Notes: generated from the sequence alone by a model not told the origin. 64,000 nt of DNA from Sphaerisporangium album (GCF_003323745.1 NZ_QOIL01000008.1:248001-312000), one strand, 5' to 3'. Shown: positions 38,492 through 47,566, counted from the first letter of the stretch. Translations and numbers: made by a program.

Positions 38492-40593
38492 GCGCCGCGC
38501 CCTGGTTCGCTGCGGACGTAGAGCAACGCGATGTCGTCGTCGTGGCCCCGCGCGCCGATGCACTCACTGAGCAAATGTTCGCACAGCGCCTCGGCCGCGG
38601 ACGGGTCTTCCACCGATCCCCAGGCGCGGGCGAGCGTCGCCATCCCGTTGTCGATGAGTTCGTTCCGCCGTTCCACCAGCCCGTCGGTGTACAGCAGAAG
38701 CTGCGAACCGGCCGGAAACGGGACGGTCTCCTCTTCGTAGTCGAAGCACACCACGCCGAGCGGCGGCCCGATCTTGCCGTCGGCGTGGCGGGTCTCGCCG
38801 TCCGGCCCGCGCAGGAGCGGGGGCAGGTGGCCGGCGTTGGCGATGGTCAGCGTCCGCGCCACGGGGTCGTGGACGGCGAAGGTGCAGGTCACCAGGCGTT
38901 TGGTGTCGACGTCGCCGAGCAGCGCGTCCAGCCGGCGCAGCATCTGACCGGGCGGCAGCCCCATGATGGCGTAGGCCCGGACGGCGGTGCGCATCTGGCC
39001 CATGACGGCGGCGGCCTGGATGCCCTTGCCCATGACGTCGCCCACGACGAACGCGGTGCGGCCGTCCCCCAGCGGGACGAGGTCGACCCAGTCGCCGCCG
39101 ACCTCGGTTCCCTGGGCGGCGGGCAGGTAGCGCCAGGCGGTGGTGAGCCCATCGGCCTCCTGGAGCGGCGGCAGCAGCGTCCGCTGGAGCTCCACCGCGG
39201 CATCGCGCTGCTGCTGGTAGAGGCGGGCGTTGTCCATGGCGACGGCGGCCTGGGCCGCGACGCCCGCGGCGAGCCGCTCGTGCCGGGCGGTGAACATGCC
39301 GGTCTGCGGGTGGCCGAAGAAGAACCCGCCGAGCACCTTCCCGGACGGGGAGATCACGGGCACGGCGAGGTAGCTGCGGACGTCCAGGTGGCCCTGCGGC
39401 ATGCCGTGGTAGGGGGCGTTCCTCCCATAGCGCGCGTCCTGCTTGACGTCGTCCAGGCGCAGGATGCCGAGCCCGCGGAAGGTGTGGTCGAACACCTGGG
39501 TGTTGCGCGGCATGGGGAACCTGGCGAAGGTCTCGCGCGGCACCCCGGACAGCACGTAGAGCAGGTACGACTCGCCGCTCATGTCCTCGACGTTGTAGAA
39601 GAACGAGCCGAACGCCGCGCCGGTCAGCGTGGTGGCGGCGTCGCAGGCGCGCTGGACGATCACCTGGAGGTCGAGCTCGGCGGCGAGCGTGCGGCCGACC
39701 TCGTGGAGCGTCTCGACGACGCTGGTCTCCTCGCGCAGGCGGTGTTCCTGGTCGCGCAGGACGCGCTGCGTCTCGCTGAGGTCGGTGACCAGGTTCTCCA
39801 GGTGCGCCGCCTGCTGCTGCGCGGAGGTCTCCAGGACCTCCAGCAGCTCGGTGAGCGCCTGCTCGCGGGCCGAGCCCGCGCCGGTGGACGCGTCGTCCAG
39901 GTGCCCGAGCAGCCCCAGCCGGACGCTCACCGCGACGCTGCGGAACATCCTGGCCGTCTCGGTGGAGACGGGGACGCGGGAGAACAGGACGAGCGCGAAG
40001 ATCTCCCCGCCGGGGAGCGTCCCGCCGAAACCGAGCACGGACCGGGCGCCGTGGTCGGCCGGGGAGCTGCCCCGCGGGAGCCCGGAAAGGGGGCTGCCGG
40101 TGGCGTCGGGGACGTGGAAGACGTCGAACCGGTCGCCGTGGGCCCGCTCGTCGCCGCGGACGGTGGCCTCGACGTCGAGCCCGAGGTGGCTGATCAACGC
40201 GCGGAGCATGGGGGCGCGGGTCACCGCCTCGGCACTGGTCATAGGGATCGCGAGGTGGTGGCGGGAGAGGGTGAGGTCGTCCCATTCGGGGGTGTCGCCG
40301 CGGGTGGCGATGAGGTTGAGGCAGCGCAGGTCCCCGTCGGTGGGGCCGGCGGGCAGTTGCTCGTCGGCGACGCGCTGGGCCTCCGGGGTGAGGTCGGCGT
40401 ACCTGCGGCTGACGAACAGCCGGGCGAGGACGCACTCGGGCTCGCCGGTGACGGGGTCGACCAGGTTGTCGCGGAGGTAGTCCACCATCGACCGCGCCGC
40501 CTCGTCCAGTGAGGCGGCCTCGTCACCGAGGCGTCGTAACCGTGCGCCGCAGCGGACCATGTCACTCAGCGAGAAGGTCACCAGATCGAACAC
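38485..40593 (-). CDS. GAF-domain SpoIIE-type PP2C phosphatase
   Basis: A 702-residue sensor phosphatase. An N-terminal region of about 230 residues looks like a degenerate GAF; a coiled coil follows (about 240-290, rich in E, Q, L, R), then a GAF domain (about 295-450) and a SpoIIE/PP2C domain (about 465-692) with metal motifs [36 protein letters not shown] and GHDDDIALL. It should dephosphorylate the STAS protein when its sensor domains bind a signal. GTG 40593 follows AAGGAG. The gene heads a three-gene module. Confidence 0.92.
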   Translation of the reverse strand: MFDLVTFSLSDMVRCGARLRRLGDEAASLDEAARSMVDYLRDNLVDPVTGEPECVLARLFVSRRYADLTPEAQRVADEQLPAGPTDGDLRCLNLIATRGDTPEWDDLTLSRHHLAIPMTSAEAVTRAPMLRALISHLGLDVEATVRGDERAHGDRFDVFHVPDATGSPLSGLPRGSSPADHGARSVLGFGGTLPGGEIFALVLFSRVPVSTETARMFRSVAVSVRLGLLGHLDDASTGAGSAREQALTELLEVLETSAQQQAAHLENLVTDLSETQRVLRDQEHRLREETSVVETLHEVGRTLAAELDLQVIVQRACDAATTLTGAAFGSFFYNVEDMSGESYLLYVLSGVPRETFARFPMPRNTQVFDHTFRGLGILRLDDVKQDARYGRNAPYHGMPQGHLDVRSYLAVPVISPSGKVLGGFFFGHPQTGMFTARHERLAAGVAAQAAVAMDNARLYQQQRDAAVELQRTLLPPLQEADGLTTAWRYLPAAQGTEVGGDWVDLVPLGDGRTAFVVGDVMGKGIQAAAVMGQMRTAVRAYAIMGLPPGQMLRRLDALLGDVDTKRLVTCTFAVHDPVARTLTIANAGHLPPLLRGPDGETRHADGKIGPPLGVVCFDYEEETVPFPAGSQLLLYTDGLVERRNELIDNGMATLARAWGSVEDPSAAEALCEHLLSECIGARGHDDDIALLYVRSEPGRGAC

Positions 40594-40719
40594 GTGACTC
40601 CTTGGCGCCCGGCACCTGGGTACGGTGGCCGCTCGACTGCCCCTGTCGCGTGGTCGATCTTATACCAGGTCAGCGGACACGTCCGGAAGAGGTGAGGATC
40701 GGCGGCGTGCGGAGGAACG

Positions 40720-41586
40720 TCAGATCGAGCGGTAGTGCTTCCTGAGGGCGATCGCGGCGGCCACGCCTCCCGCCAGGGCCCCCGCGCCCGCCGCGATGGG
40801 CAGGCCGATCATCGTCGCCTTGCGCCCGGTGCGGAAGTCGCGCACCGTCCAGTCGTTCTTGCGGGCGTGTTCGAGCAGCTCGCTGTCGGGGTTGATCGCG
40901 CAGGGGTGGCCGACGAGGCGCAGCAGGGGCAGGTCGTTGGCCGAGTCGCTGTAGGCGGTGCAGCGGGACAGGTCCAGGCCCTCGCGCCGCGCCAGCGCCT
41001 TGACGGCCTCGGCCTTGGCGGGACCGTGCAGCAGGTCGCCCACCAGGCGCCCGGTGTAGACGCCGTTCTCGGTCTCGGCGACGGTGCCGAGCGCGCCGGT
41101 CAGCCCGAGGCGCTGGGCGATCACGCGGGACAGCTCGACGGGCGTGGCGGTCACCAGCCACACGCGCTGGCCCCGGTCCAGGTGGCTCTGCGCGAGCGCG
41201 CGGGTGCCGGCCCAGATGCGGTCGGCCATCACCTCGTCGTAGATCTCCTCGCCGAGGCGCACGACGTCCTCGACCTTGAGCCCGACCACGAACGCCAGGG
41301 CCGTCTCCTTGGCGCGGGCGATGTGCTCGGGGTTCTCGTTGCCGCGGACGCGGAACAGGGCCTGGCCGATGGCGAACTTCAGCAGGTCGCTGGTGGTGAA
41401 AAGCCCGCGGGAGGCGAGCCCGCGGGCGAAGTGGTAGATCGAGGCGCCGCGCATCATCGTGTTGTCGACGTCGAAGAACGCCGCCGCGGTCGGGTCGGGC
41501 TCGGCGACGGGGGCCGTTACGGCGGCCGCCGCCGCTACTTCGCCGGCGATCTCCGCCTCGGTACGCCGTCGTAGTAACCGCCTCAT
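40720..41586 (-). CDS. HAD-IB hydrolase (SerB1/CicA-like)
   Basis: A 288-residue HAD-superfamily IB phosphatase. Motif I FFDVDNTMMRG (about 38-48), motif II LVTATP (about 145), lysine in GPAKAEAVKAL, motif III AYSDSANDLPLL (about 210-221). The C-terminal 30 residues contain a Gly/Ala-rich hydrophobic segment, so it may touch the membrane. It corresponds to Rv0505c by position, annotated as phosphoserine phosphatase there, but the substrate is uncertain. A TAAGCT box ends 8 nt before the ATG. Confidence 0.88.
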   Translation of the reverse strand: MRRLLRRRTEAEIAGEVAAAAAVTAPVAEPDPTAAAFFDVDNTMMRGASIYHFARGLASRGLFTTSDLLKFAIGQALFRVRGNENPEHIARAKETALAFVVGLKVEDVVRLGEEIYDEVMADRIWAGTRALAQSHLDRGQRVWLVTATPVELSRVIAQRLGLTGALGTVAETENGVYTGRLVGDLLHGPAKAEAVKALARREGLDLSRCTAYSDSANDLPLLRLVGHPCAINPDSELLEHARKNDWTVRDFRTGRKATMIGLPIAAGAGALAGGVAAAIALRKHYRSI

Positions 41587-41594
41587 AGCACTTC

Positions 41595-41600
41595 AGCTTA
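41595..41600 (-). promoter_or_regulatory. -10 element (HAD hydrolase)
   Basis: On the minus strand TAAGCT lies 8 nt before the ATG at 41586; the transcript would have almost no leader. Confidence 0.35.
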
Positions 41601-41673
41601 ACCATGTGGAGGGGATGAAATCGGTGTACGTGGCGTTAGCGTGGCGTGACGGTCTGGCGCACGCGAGGGGACG

Positions 41674-42357
41674 TCAGGGGGTGAGGTCGTCGATCATGTC
41701 GAGGTACGCGCTGGCCTTCATGCGGTCACCCTCGCCGAGCTGCGGGATCATGGGCTCGACGACGTCGCGCTGCTGCTCGGTGAACCGCTTGAGCGCCGGC
41801 GTCTGCTTGCCGCGCCGCTTCACGTGGCCGAGCTCGGTCAGCGCGGAGCGGGTGGTGCGGGACATCTCGTCCAGCGTCCGCCCGATCAGCTTCTCGCGTG
41901 CCGAGTCGGGGTAGCCGAGCAGGGCGGCGGCCTCCGTGGCGCGGGAGTGGGCCGCGTTCAGCTCCCGCCTGGCGCGTTCGGTGTCGTCGGTCGTCAGGCT
42001 CAGCAGGGTGGCCTCGGCCGCGCGCTTGATCGGGTAGAGGTGGTCGCCGGGGACGGCGTCGTAGGTCCGCACGCCTGTGAAGAACATCACGCCCACCATG
42101 GCCACGATCATCGCCGCCGGACGCACCCTCCGGAGCAGGGACGGTCGCCGCGGGGGCGTCTCGGGGGCGGGGGCGGACCTGGCCCGGTAGGCGGCCAGCA
42201 CCTCCTCGCGCAGGCGCGCCCGGAAGTCGGGGCGCGGGCCGGTGCCGGACTCCGAGCCGATCTCGTTCAGCCGTGCGATGAAGTGGGGCTGGGGATCCCG
42301 CCGCGTGACGGCGGCCCATCGCCTGAGCAGCCACCGCGTAGGCCCCCACTTGCCCAT
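41674..42357 (-). CDS. rsbN: RsbN-like anti-sigma factor (DUF5667, single-pass membrane)
   Basis: A 227-residue protein: a cytoplasmic N-terminal domain (about 1-80), one membrane helix (AAMIVAMVGVMFFTGV, about 81-97) and an extracytoplasmic DUF5667 domain (DAVPGDHLYPIKRAAEA onwards). The adjacent upstream gene is the BldN homologue, the arrangement of bldN-rsbN (SCO3323-SCO3324) in Streptomyces, where RsbN holds sigma-BldN inactive. ATG 42357 follows AGGGAG. A promoter resembling the sigma-BldN consensus lies in the 121-bp gap, so the anti-sigma gene is probably switched on by its own sigma factor. Confidence 0.85.
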   Translation of the reverse strand: MGKWGPTRWLLRRWAAVTRRDPQPHFIARLNEIGSESGTGPRPDFRARLREEVLAAYRARSAPAPETPPRRPSLLRRVRPAAMIVAMVGVMFFTGVRTYDAVPGDHLYPIKRAAEATLLSLTTDDTERARRELNAAHSRATEAAALLGYPDSAREKLIGRTLDEMSRTTRSALTELGHVKRRGKQTPALKRFTEQQRDVVEPMIPQLGEGDRMKASAYLDMIDDLTP

Positions 42358-42405
42358 GAAAGCTCCCTGCCGGACGCACTACGATGATCCATAGGTGCTA
42401 CCTGC

Positions 42406-42434
42406 CCAACGACGCGGAGAGTCCTCAGGTTACG
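42406..42434 (-). promoter_or_regulatory. sigma-BldN-type promoter of rsbN
   Basis: On the minus strand CGTAAC (42429-42434), a 17-bp spacer and CGTTGG (42406-42411). From memory the Streptomyces sigma-BldN consensus is CGTAAC-n16-CGTTGA, so this differs by one base and one spacer position. It lies 48 bp before the rsbN start. Confidence 0.6.
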
Positions 42435-42478
42435 GCCGCCCGCGCCCGCGGCGGCCCCGCGCCGGCCGCCGGCCGTGA

Positions 42479-43132
42479 TCAATTGAGGTCGTCCGGAAGC
42501 GCCCTGGCCAGGGCACGGATCGCGCGGAACTGCAGAGCCTTGATCGCGCCGCTCTTCTTGCCCATGATCAGCGCGGTCTCGGCCAGGGACATGCCGTGCA
42601 GGAAGCGCAGGACCACGCATTCCTGCTGCTCGGGCCCGAGGTCTCGCACGGCCCGCAGCACGCGCTCGGTGATCATGGTGGCGACCACGGCGTTCTCCGG
42701 AATGTGCGCGCCGTCCAGGGGGGTGTCCAGCACCTCGGCCGTGGACACCTCCATGCGGTACCTGCCGGACTTGTAGTGGTCGGTGACGAGATTCCTGGCG
42801 ATCGTCACCAGCCACGCGCCGACGTCCCTGCCCTGCCAGGTGAAGTGGCCGATGCGCCCGAGGGCGCGCAGGAACGTTTCACTGGTGAGATCCTCCGCCA
42901 GCATGTGGCAGCCGACCCGGAAGTAGACATAGCGATAGACAAGATCGACATAACGGTCGTAGAGCGCCGCGAAGGCGTCGGCGTCGCCGGTCTTGGCGCG
43001 GAGCACCACTCTCCGGAGCTCATCGCTCTCCGGGGAGGGACGCTCTCGCTGGTCAGCGGCGGCGCGCGTGGGGTTCACTGTGTCGGCCGATCCTGGTGGG
43101 GAAAGCCCGGCGACCGACCATGAGTTCGACAT
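42479..43132 (-). CDS. bldN: BldN-like ECF sigma factor
   Basis: A 217-residue ECF sigma factor. Region 2 is seen in FAALYDRYVDLVYRYVYFRV and LTSETFLRALGRIGHFTW; region 4 in GPEQQECVVLRFLHGMSLAE and the recognition part MGKKSGAIKALQFRAI. TFxWQGRDVGAWLVTIARNL and RALARALPDDL match S. coelicolor BldN closely, which drives chaplin and rodlin genes for aerial growth. ATG 43132 (AGGGAT upstream) gives about 40 residues before region 2; a GTG at 43264 would restore a long pro-region like that of Streptomyces, but would translate AT-richer, promoter-like DNA. The RsbN homologue follows. Confidence 0.88.
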   Translation of the reverse strand: MSNSWSVAGLSPPGSADTVNPTRAAADQRERPSPESDELRRVVLRAKTGDADAFAALYDRYVDLVYRYVYFRVGCHMLAEDLTSETFLRALGRIGHFTWQGRDVGAWLVTIARNLVTDHYKSGRYRMEVSTAEVLDTPLDGAHIPENAVVATMITERVLRAVRDLGPEQQECVVLRFLHGMSLAETALIMGKKSGAIKALQFRAIRALARALPDDLN

Positions 43133-43240
43133 CCGGTATCCCTGGGGAGGAAAGGGAAGGGCGCGTGCGTGCGGCAACACTCTAGAAATCATCGGGAAAT
43201 TGCACAATCCACTTTGCCTCAGTAAGTAGCTCGCGTAACA

Positions 43241-43258
43241 GGAGTGATGCGGCACTCC
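43241..43258. promoter_or_regulatory. inverted repeat between bldN and the fusion-protein gene
   Basis: GGAGTG-N6-CACTCC, perfect 6-bp arms, in the 175-bp divergent region. A candidate operator for a developmental regulator; none is identified. Confidence 0.35.
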
Positions 43259-43307
43259 GGGCACCGGCTACCGGTTTGGAGGTAATGTCCGGCAGAGTTG
43301 AGCCATC

Positions 43308-44984
43308 ATGGAAGTCCTCGTTGCCGTCACCGCCTTCGCCGGTGCACTGTTCGCCGCCATCACGACCGGCATCCTCGTCGGACGTCTCCGTGACGAGCGG
43401 ACCGGCTGGCTCATCGCCTGGACCATCACCACCGCGTCCCTCTGCCTGGCCCTCGGCGCCGTCGCGATCGGGCACCTCATCGGGTTCGGCCCCGCGACCT
43501 TCCGCGTGTACCAGATCACCGGGGCGTTCCTGGCGCCGTTCTGGCTCGCCATCGGCATGGTGCAACTGCTCGCGCGCGGCTCGGCCGCCCGCTTCGCCGC
43601 CTGGCTCTTCGGGATCGCCCTCACGCTGATCACCGTGGTCATCCTCACCGTGGACCCGATCAGCGAGGCCGGCAGGCTCGGCAAGGCGCTCCCCATCGGG
43701 GACACCCACTGGACGATCATCCCGACCTCGCTGCTGACCGTCGCGCACGGCGCCACGTACCTGATCCTGATCGGCTGCCTGATCGTCGCGGTCCTGCGCT
43801 GGCGCGGAGGCGGCGACTCCGACGCCGACAACATGCACGCCGGGGTGGTGCTCACGCCGACCGGGCTCGCGATCGTCGGCGTGGTGCGGTTCGCAATCCC
43901 CGGGGTGTTCGCCGCGCTGGTGATCACCCTCATGGTGGGGGCCGTGTGGTACGCCGTCGCGCGACCGCTCGCGCCCTACGACGAGGAGCGCGACGACACC
44001 GACGACGTGTGGGACGAGGCGCGCACGCCCAGCAGGCGCCGCGCCCCCGAGCCGTCCGAAAGGTCCCCCGAGTCCGGTCCCATGCCGGTCTCCGCTCCCC
44101 CCATGCCGCCACCCCGCCGCTCGGGCCTCGGCGACCTCGTGGCGGAGTACCGGGCGGGCGATCCGGGCGAGGTGGACTTCGCCGCGCGCATGCAGCCGTC
44201 CGGCGGGTTCGAGGGTCGCGGCGGCCCGATGACCGGCGAGTTCATGGGCCCGGGGCAGCCGGGCGCGTCCAATCCGCTCAACCAGCTCAACCAGCAGGGA
44301 CTTCACCAGGGCCCGCCGGGCGAGCAGCCGCCGTTCGGGGAGCAGTCCCCGTACGGCCCGCCGGGGCGGTTCGGGCAACCGGATCAGCCGGGGCAGCCGG
44401 GGCAGTTCGGGCAGCACGGCAGGCCCGGCGGCTACGACGCAACGGTCGAGGCCGGCCTCCCCGGGCAGAACGGGTCGCACCGGGCGCCCGGTCAGCCGGA
44501 CTACTCGATGCCCGCCACGGGCGTGCTCTTCTCCGGCGCCGAGGCGCAACAGGCCTTCGGCCGCCCCGACCCGCCGGCGGCTCCTGAGGGTCTTGGGGGA
44601 CGCGGGGCGCGGGGCCTGGCGTCCTCACCGTCCGGCGGCTCGGTGAAGCCGTCCTCCAGCATCTACGGGCTGCTGACCGTCTTCACCCTCATGGACGGGG
44701 CCGGCGAGGCGTTCGACCGCCTGGCCGAGGAGACCGTCGAGGCCGTCCGGCGCAGCGAGCCCGACACCTTGATCTTCATCTGCCACGCGGTCAAGTCGGC
44801 GCCGCTCCAGCGCATCGTGTACGAGATCTACCGCGACGAGGTGGCGTTCACCGAGCACCAGCGCCAGCCGCACATGGAGCGCTTCGCCCGCGAGCGGGTG
44901 GCGCACGTGCTGGCCGCCAACGTGATCGAGCTGAACGTCAACGCCGCCAAGGTCGTCCCGCTCCCCACGGCGTACCGGGTCTGA
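43308..44984 (+). CDS. membrane protein fused to an antibiotic-monooxygenase-like domain
   Basis: A 558-residue protein. Residues about 1-220 contain six or seven hydrophobic helices; about 225-445 is a disordered linker rich in Pro, Gly and Gln (for example FGQPDQPGQPGQFGQ); about 450-555 is a compact domain starting YGLLTVFTLMDGAGEAFDRL with a TLIFICHAV strand and a FTEHQRQPHMERFARE helix, typical of the ABM/Dabb dimeric barrel. Known ABM proteins oxidise or bind small aromatic compounds. What the membrane part does is unknown. It is divergent from bldN, so it may be tied to development. Confidence 0.8.
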   Translation: MEVLVAVTAFAGALFAAITTGILVGRLRDERTGWLIAWTITTASLCLALGAVAIGHLIGFGPATFRVYQITGAFLAPFWLAIGMVQLLARGSAARFAAWLFGIALTLITVVILTVDPISEAGRLGKALPIGDTHWTIIPTSLLTVAHGATYLILIGCLIVAVLRWRGGGDSDADNMHAGVVLTPTGLAIVGVVRFAIPGVFAALVITLMVGAVWYAVARPLAPYDEERDDTDDVWDEARTPSRRRAPEPSERSPESGPMPVSAPPMPPPRRSGLGDLVAEYRAGDPGEVDFAARMQPSGGFEGRGGPMTGEFMGPGQPGASNPLNQLNQQGLHQGPPGEQPPFGEQSPYGPPGRFGQPDQPGQPGQFGQHGRPGGYDATVEAGLPGQNGSHRAPGQPDYSMPATGVLFSGAEAQQAFGRPDPPAAPEGLGGRGARGLASSPSGGSVKPSSSIYGLLTVFTLMDGAGEAFDRLAEETVEAVRRSEPDTLIFICHAVKSAPLQRIVYEIYRDEVAFTEHQRQPHMERFARERVAHVLAANVIELNVNAAKVVPLPTAYRV

Positions 44985-45000
44985 GGGAGGCCCGAGGAGG

Positions 45001-45249
45001 TCAGCCGCCGAGGGCGGTGCGCAGGCGGGTCTCGTCGACTCGCCAGAAGTCGTGCTGCACGCCGTCGATCAGAGTGACGGGGATCATGTCCCAGTACGCC
45101 TTCTGGTCGGCCTCGGAGGCGGTGATGTCGCGCTCCTCCCAGGTGACGCCCAGGTCCGCCGCCACGCGCCGGATCACGGCCCTGGCGTCGTCGCAGAGAT
45201 GGCATCCTGGTTTGCCCAGCAGAGTGATCGTGTGATCTCGCGGCGCCAT
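45001..45249 (-). CDS. glutaredoxin-family protein
   Basis: An 82-residue thioredoxin-fold protein with a CxxC redox motif (GCHLCDDAR, about residues 15-23) and a cis-Pro motif (MIPVTLIDG). It fits the DUF836/glutaredoxin-like family and is the positional equivalent of Rv0508 before hemA. The ATG at 45249 has a TAGGCT box 6 nt upstream, so the mRNA is probably leaderless. It is divergent from rex. Confidence 0.92.
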   Translation of the reverse strand: MAPRDHTITLLGKPGCHLCDDARAVIRRVAADLGVTWEERDITASEADQKAYWDMIPVTLIDGVQHDFWRVDETRLRTALGG

Positions 45250-45255
45250 GCGCCC

Positions 45256-45261
45256 AGCCTA
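45256..45261 (-). promoter_or_regulatory. -10 element of a leaderless promoter (glutaredoxin)
   Basis: On the minus strand TAGGCT ends 6 nt before the ATG at 45249. Confidence 0.5.
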
Positions 45262-45398
45262 ACGGCCCCGCCCGGCCCGGCACGGTCCCGGAACGGTCGC
45301 CGGCAGGGGTCCGGTACGCGCTCGCCGAGGTCGGGGCCGGATCCCGGACCGCCACCCTTAACTGGGAGAGTGAACACCCGAGAGTGGGCTTCCGCACT

Positions 45399-45416
45399 TT
45401 GTGCATGTCTTCACAA
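45399..45416. promoter_or_regulatory. Rex operator (ROP site)
   Basis: TTGTGCATGTCTTCACAA matches the Rex consensus TTGTGAANNNNTTCACAA at all fixed positions but one, and the symmetry extends one base further each side. It is 100 bp before rex, so Rex should repress its own operon, rex-hemACD, when NADH is low. Confidence 0.85.
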
Positions 45417-45515
45417 AGGGATTAACCTGGAAGCCTGCGCCCTCCTCGACATCCGTCGCAACCGCGAGCGCGGCCGGGGCGCACCGGCCGCCCGTCCCCT
45501 GGAGTCCCGGCCGAA

Positions 45516-46223
45516 GTGATCCGCCGCATGTCTCAAGCGCGTGAACGTGGCATCCCCGATGCGACGGTCGCCCGGCTGCCCCTTTACCTGCGGGCCCTCA
45601 ACGGGCTCGCGGAGCGGGGTACCGCGACCGTCAGCTCGGAGGACCTGGCCGTCGCGGCCGGGGTGAACTCCGCGAAGCTCCGCAAAGACCTGTCGCACCT
45701 CGGGTCGTACGGCACCCGCGGCGTCGGCTACGACGTCCAGTACCTCATCTATCAGATCTCCCGTGAGCTCGGTCTCACCCAGGACTGGGCCGTGGCGATC
45801 GTCGGCGTCGGCAACCTCGGCCGCGCCCTCGCCAACTACGGCGGGTTCGTGTCGCGGGGCTTCCGGGTGGCCGCGCTGTTCGACGCGGACACGTCCGTCG
45901 TGGGGGAGCGCCTGGTCGGCATGCCCGTCGAGCACATCGACGAACTCGAGGACGTGATCCGCACGCGGGACATCTCGATCGTGGTGATCGCGACGCCCGC
46001 CGCGGCCGCGCAGCCCGTGGCGGACCGGGTCATCGCCTCGGGCATCACCAGTATCTTGAACTTCGCCCCCGTTGTGCTCAATGTGCCTGACGGAGTCGAT
46101 GTCCGCAAAGTTGACCTATCGACCGAACTTCAGATCCTCGCGTTCCATGAGCAGCGCAAGGCGGATCGTGAATCAGGGAGCCCCATCATGGCGGAGAACT
46201 TGGCGGAGGCGATGGACGCATGA
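45516..46223 (+). CDS. rex: Rex redox-sensing transcriptional repressor
   Basis: A 235-residue repressor that senses NADH/NAD+. Winged HTH at about 12-80 (TVSSEDLAVAAGVNSAKLRK, LSHLGSYGTRGVGYDV), Rossmann domain from about 88 with VGVGNLGRALANYGGF, and a C-terminal domain-swap helix (about 205 onwards). GTG 45516 is given; ATG 45528 (MSQARERGIPD) is equally possible. It leads the rex-hemA-hemC-hemD operon, overlapping hemA by ATGA. In Streptomyces Rex also controls cytochrome bd and other respiratory genes. Confidence 0.96.
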   Translation: MIRRMSQARERGIPDATVARLPLYLRALNGLAERGTATVSSEDLAVAAGVNSAKLRKDLSHLGSYGTRGVGYDVQYLIYQISRELGLTQDWAVAIVGVGNLGRALANYGGFVSRGFRVAALFDADTSVVGERLVGMPVEHIDELEDVIRTRDISIVVIATPAAAAQPVADRVIASGITSILNFAPVVLNVPDGVDVRKVDLSTELQILAFHEQRKADRESGSPIMAENLAEAMDA

Positions 46224-47566
46224 GTCTTCTGACCGTGGGTCTCAGCCACAGGACGGCACCCGTGGCCTTGCTCGAACGCGTCGCGGTCACCGGCGACGCC
46301 CTCGTGAAGCTGCTGCACGACATCAGAAGCGATGAGCACGTGGCCGAGGTGATGATCGTCTCCACGTGCAACAGGGTCGAGGTCTACGCCGAGGTCGACC
46401 GGTTCCACGGCGGTGTGACGGCGGTCACCGAGATGCTGAGCGCGCATTCGGACGTCCCCCAGGACCAGCTGACGCGCCATTTGTACGTGCACTACGAGGA
46501 CCGCGTGGTCGAGCACCTTTTCACCGTCGTGTGCGGGCTCGACTCGATGGCGGTGGGCGAAGGCCAGATCCTCGGCCAGGTGCGCCAGTCGCTGCGGCTC
46601 GCCCAGGAACAGGGCACCGCGGGCTCCACGTTGAACGAGCTGGCCCAGCAGGCGCTGCGGGTCGGCAAGCGCGCCCACACCGAGACCGGCATCGACCGCG
46701 TGGGGGCCTCCCTCGTCGGGCTCGGCCTGACGCTGGCCGAGCGGGTGCTCGGCCCGATCCAGGGCAAGCGGGCGCTGGTCGTGGGCGCCGGGTCGATGAG
46801 CGCGCTGTCGGCCGTGACGCTCGGCAGGGCCGGGGTCACGGACATCGTCGTCGCCAACCGCACCTTCGAGCGGGCCGCCCGCCTGGCGCAGAGCGTGGGC
46901 GGCCGGGCGGTCGAGCTGGCGGACGTCGAGAGGGAGCTGGCCTCGGCCGATGTCGTCATCTCCTGCACCGGAGCGGGTACCGTTGTCATCGGCACCGAGA
47001 TGGTGGCGCGGGCGGCGCGGGGCAAGCCGCTCTTCCTGCTCGACCTCGCGTTGCCGCACGACGTCGACCCGGGCGTCCGCATGCTTCCCGGCGTCACCCT
47101 CGTCGACCTGGAGTCGATGCAGGAGGCCGGGTTCGGCGGCGACGGTCACGACGGCGGCGCCTCCGACGAGGTCGCCGCGGTCCGCTCGATCGTGTCCGCC
47201 GAGGTGTGCGAATATCTCCGGGCCGAGCGCGCGGCCAAGGTGACGCCGACGGTGATCGCCTTGCGGGCCAAGGCGGCCGACGTCGTCGAGACCGAGATCG
47301 GGCGCCTGGTCACCCGGGTTCCCGAGATCGACGGGCGGTTGCGCGGAGAGATCTCCCAGACCATCCGCCGGGTGGTGGACAAGCTGCTCCACGAGCCGAC
47401 CGTGCGTGTCAAGCGGTTGGCGGCGTCTCCGGCGGGCGATCATTATGCTGAGGCGCTGCGCGAGCTGTTCGACCTGAACCCGAAGGTGCCCGAGGCAGTG
47501 ACGAGAGCCGAGGTGGCCGAGGTGGAGACGGACGCGACCGGTCGATCCGGCGAGGAGGACGCATGA
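46220..47566 (+). CDS. hemA: glutamyl-tRNA reductase
   Basis: A 448-residue enzyme of the C5 heme pathway that reduces glutamyl-tRNA to glutamate-1-semialdehyde with NADPH. The catalytic Cys is in VSTCNRVEVYAEV (about residue 50), the substrate region ESMAVGEGQILGQVR appears here as LDSMAVGEGQILGQVR (about 105), and the NADPH domain has VVGAGSMSALS (about 190). The C-terminal dimer helix is complete. Its ATG overlaps the rex stop and its stop overlaps hemC (ATGA both times). Confidence 0.97.
   Translation: MSLLTVGLSHRTAPVALLERVAVTGDALVKLLHDIRSDEHVAEVMIVSTCNRVEVYAEVDRFHGGVTAVTEMLSAHSDVPQDQLTRHLYVHYEDRVVEHLFTVVCGLDSMAVGEGQILGQVRQSLRLAQEQGTAGSTLNELAQQALRVGKRAHTETGIDRVGASLVGLGLTLAERVLGPIQGKRALVVGAGSMSALSAVTLGRAGVTDIVVANRTFERAARLAQSVGGRAVELADVERELASADVVISCTGAGTVVIGTEMVARAARGKPLFLLDLALPHDVDPGVRMLPGVTLVDLESMQEAGFGGDGHDGGASDEVAAVRSIVSAEVCEYLRAERAAKVTPTVIALRAKAADVVETEIGRLVTRVPEIDGRLRGEISQTIRRVVDKLLHEPTVRVKRLAASPAGDHYAEALRELFDLNPKVPEAVTRAEVAEVETDATGRSGEEDA

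Noticed and set aside
43234-43239. CGTAAC before the membrane-ABM gene as a second sigma-BldN promoter
   Set aside because: No CGTTG-like -10 is found at 16-17 bp downstream.
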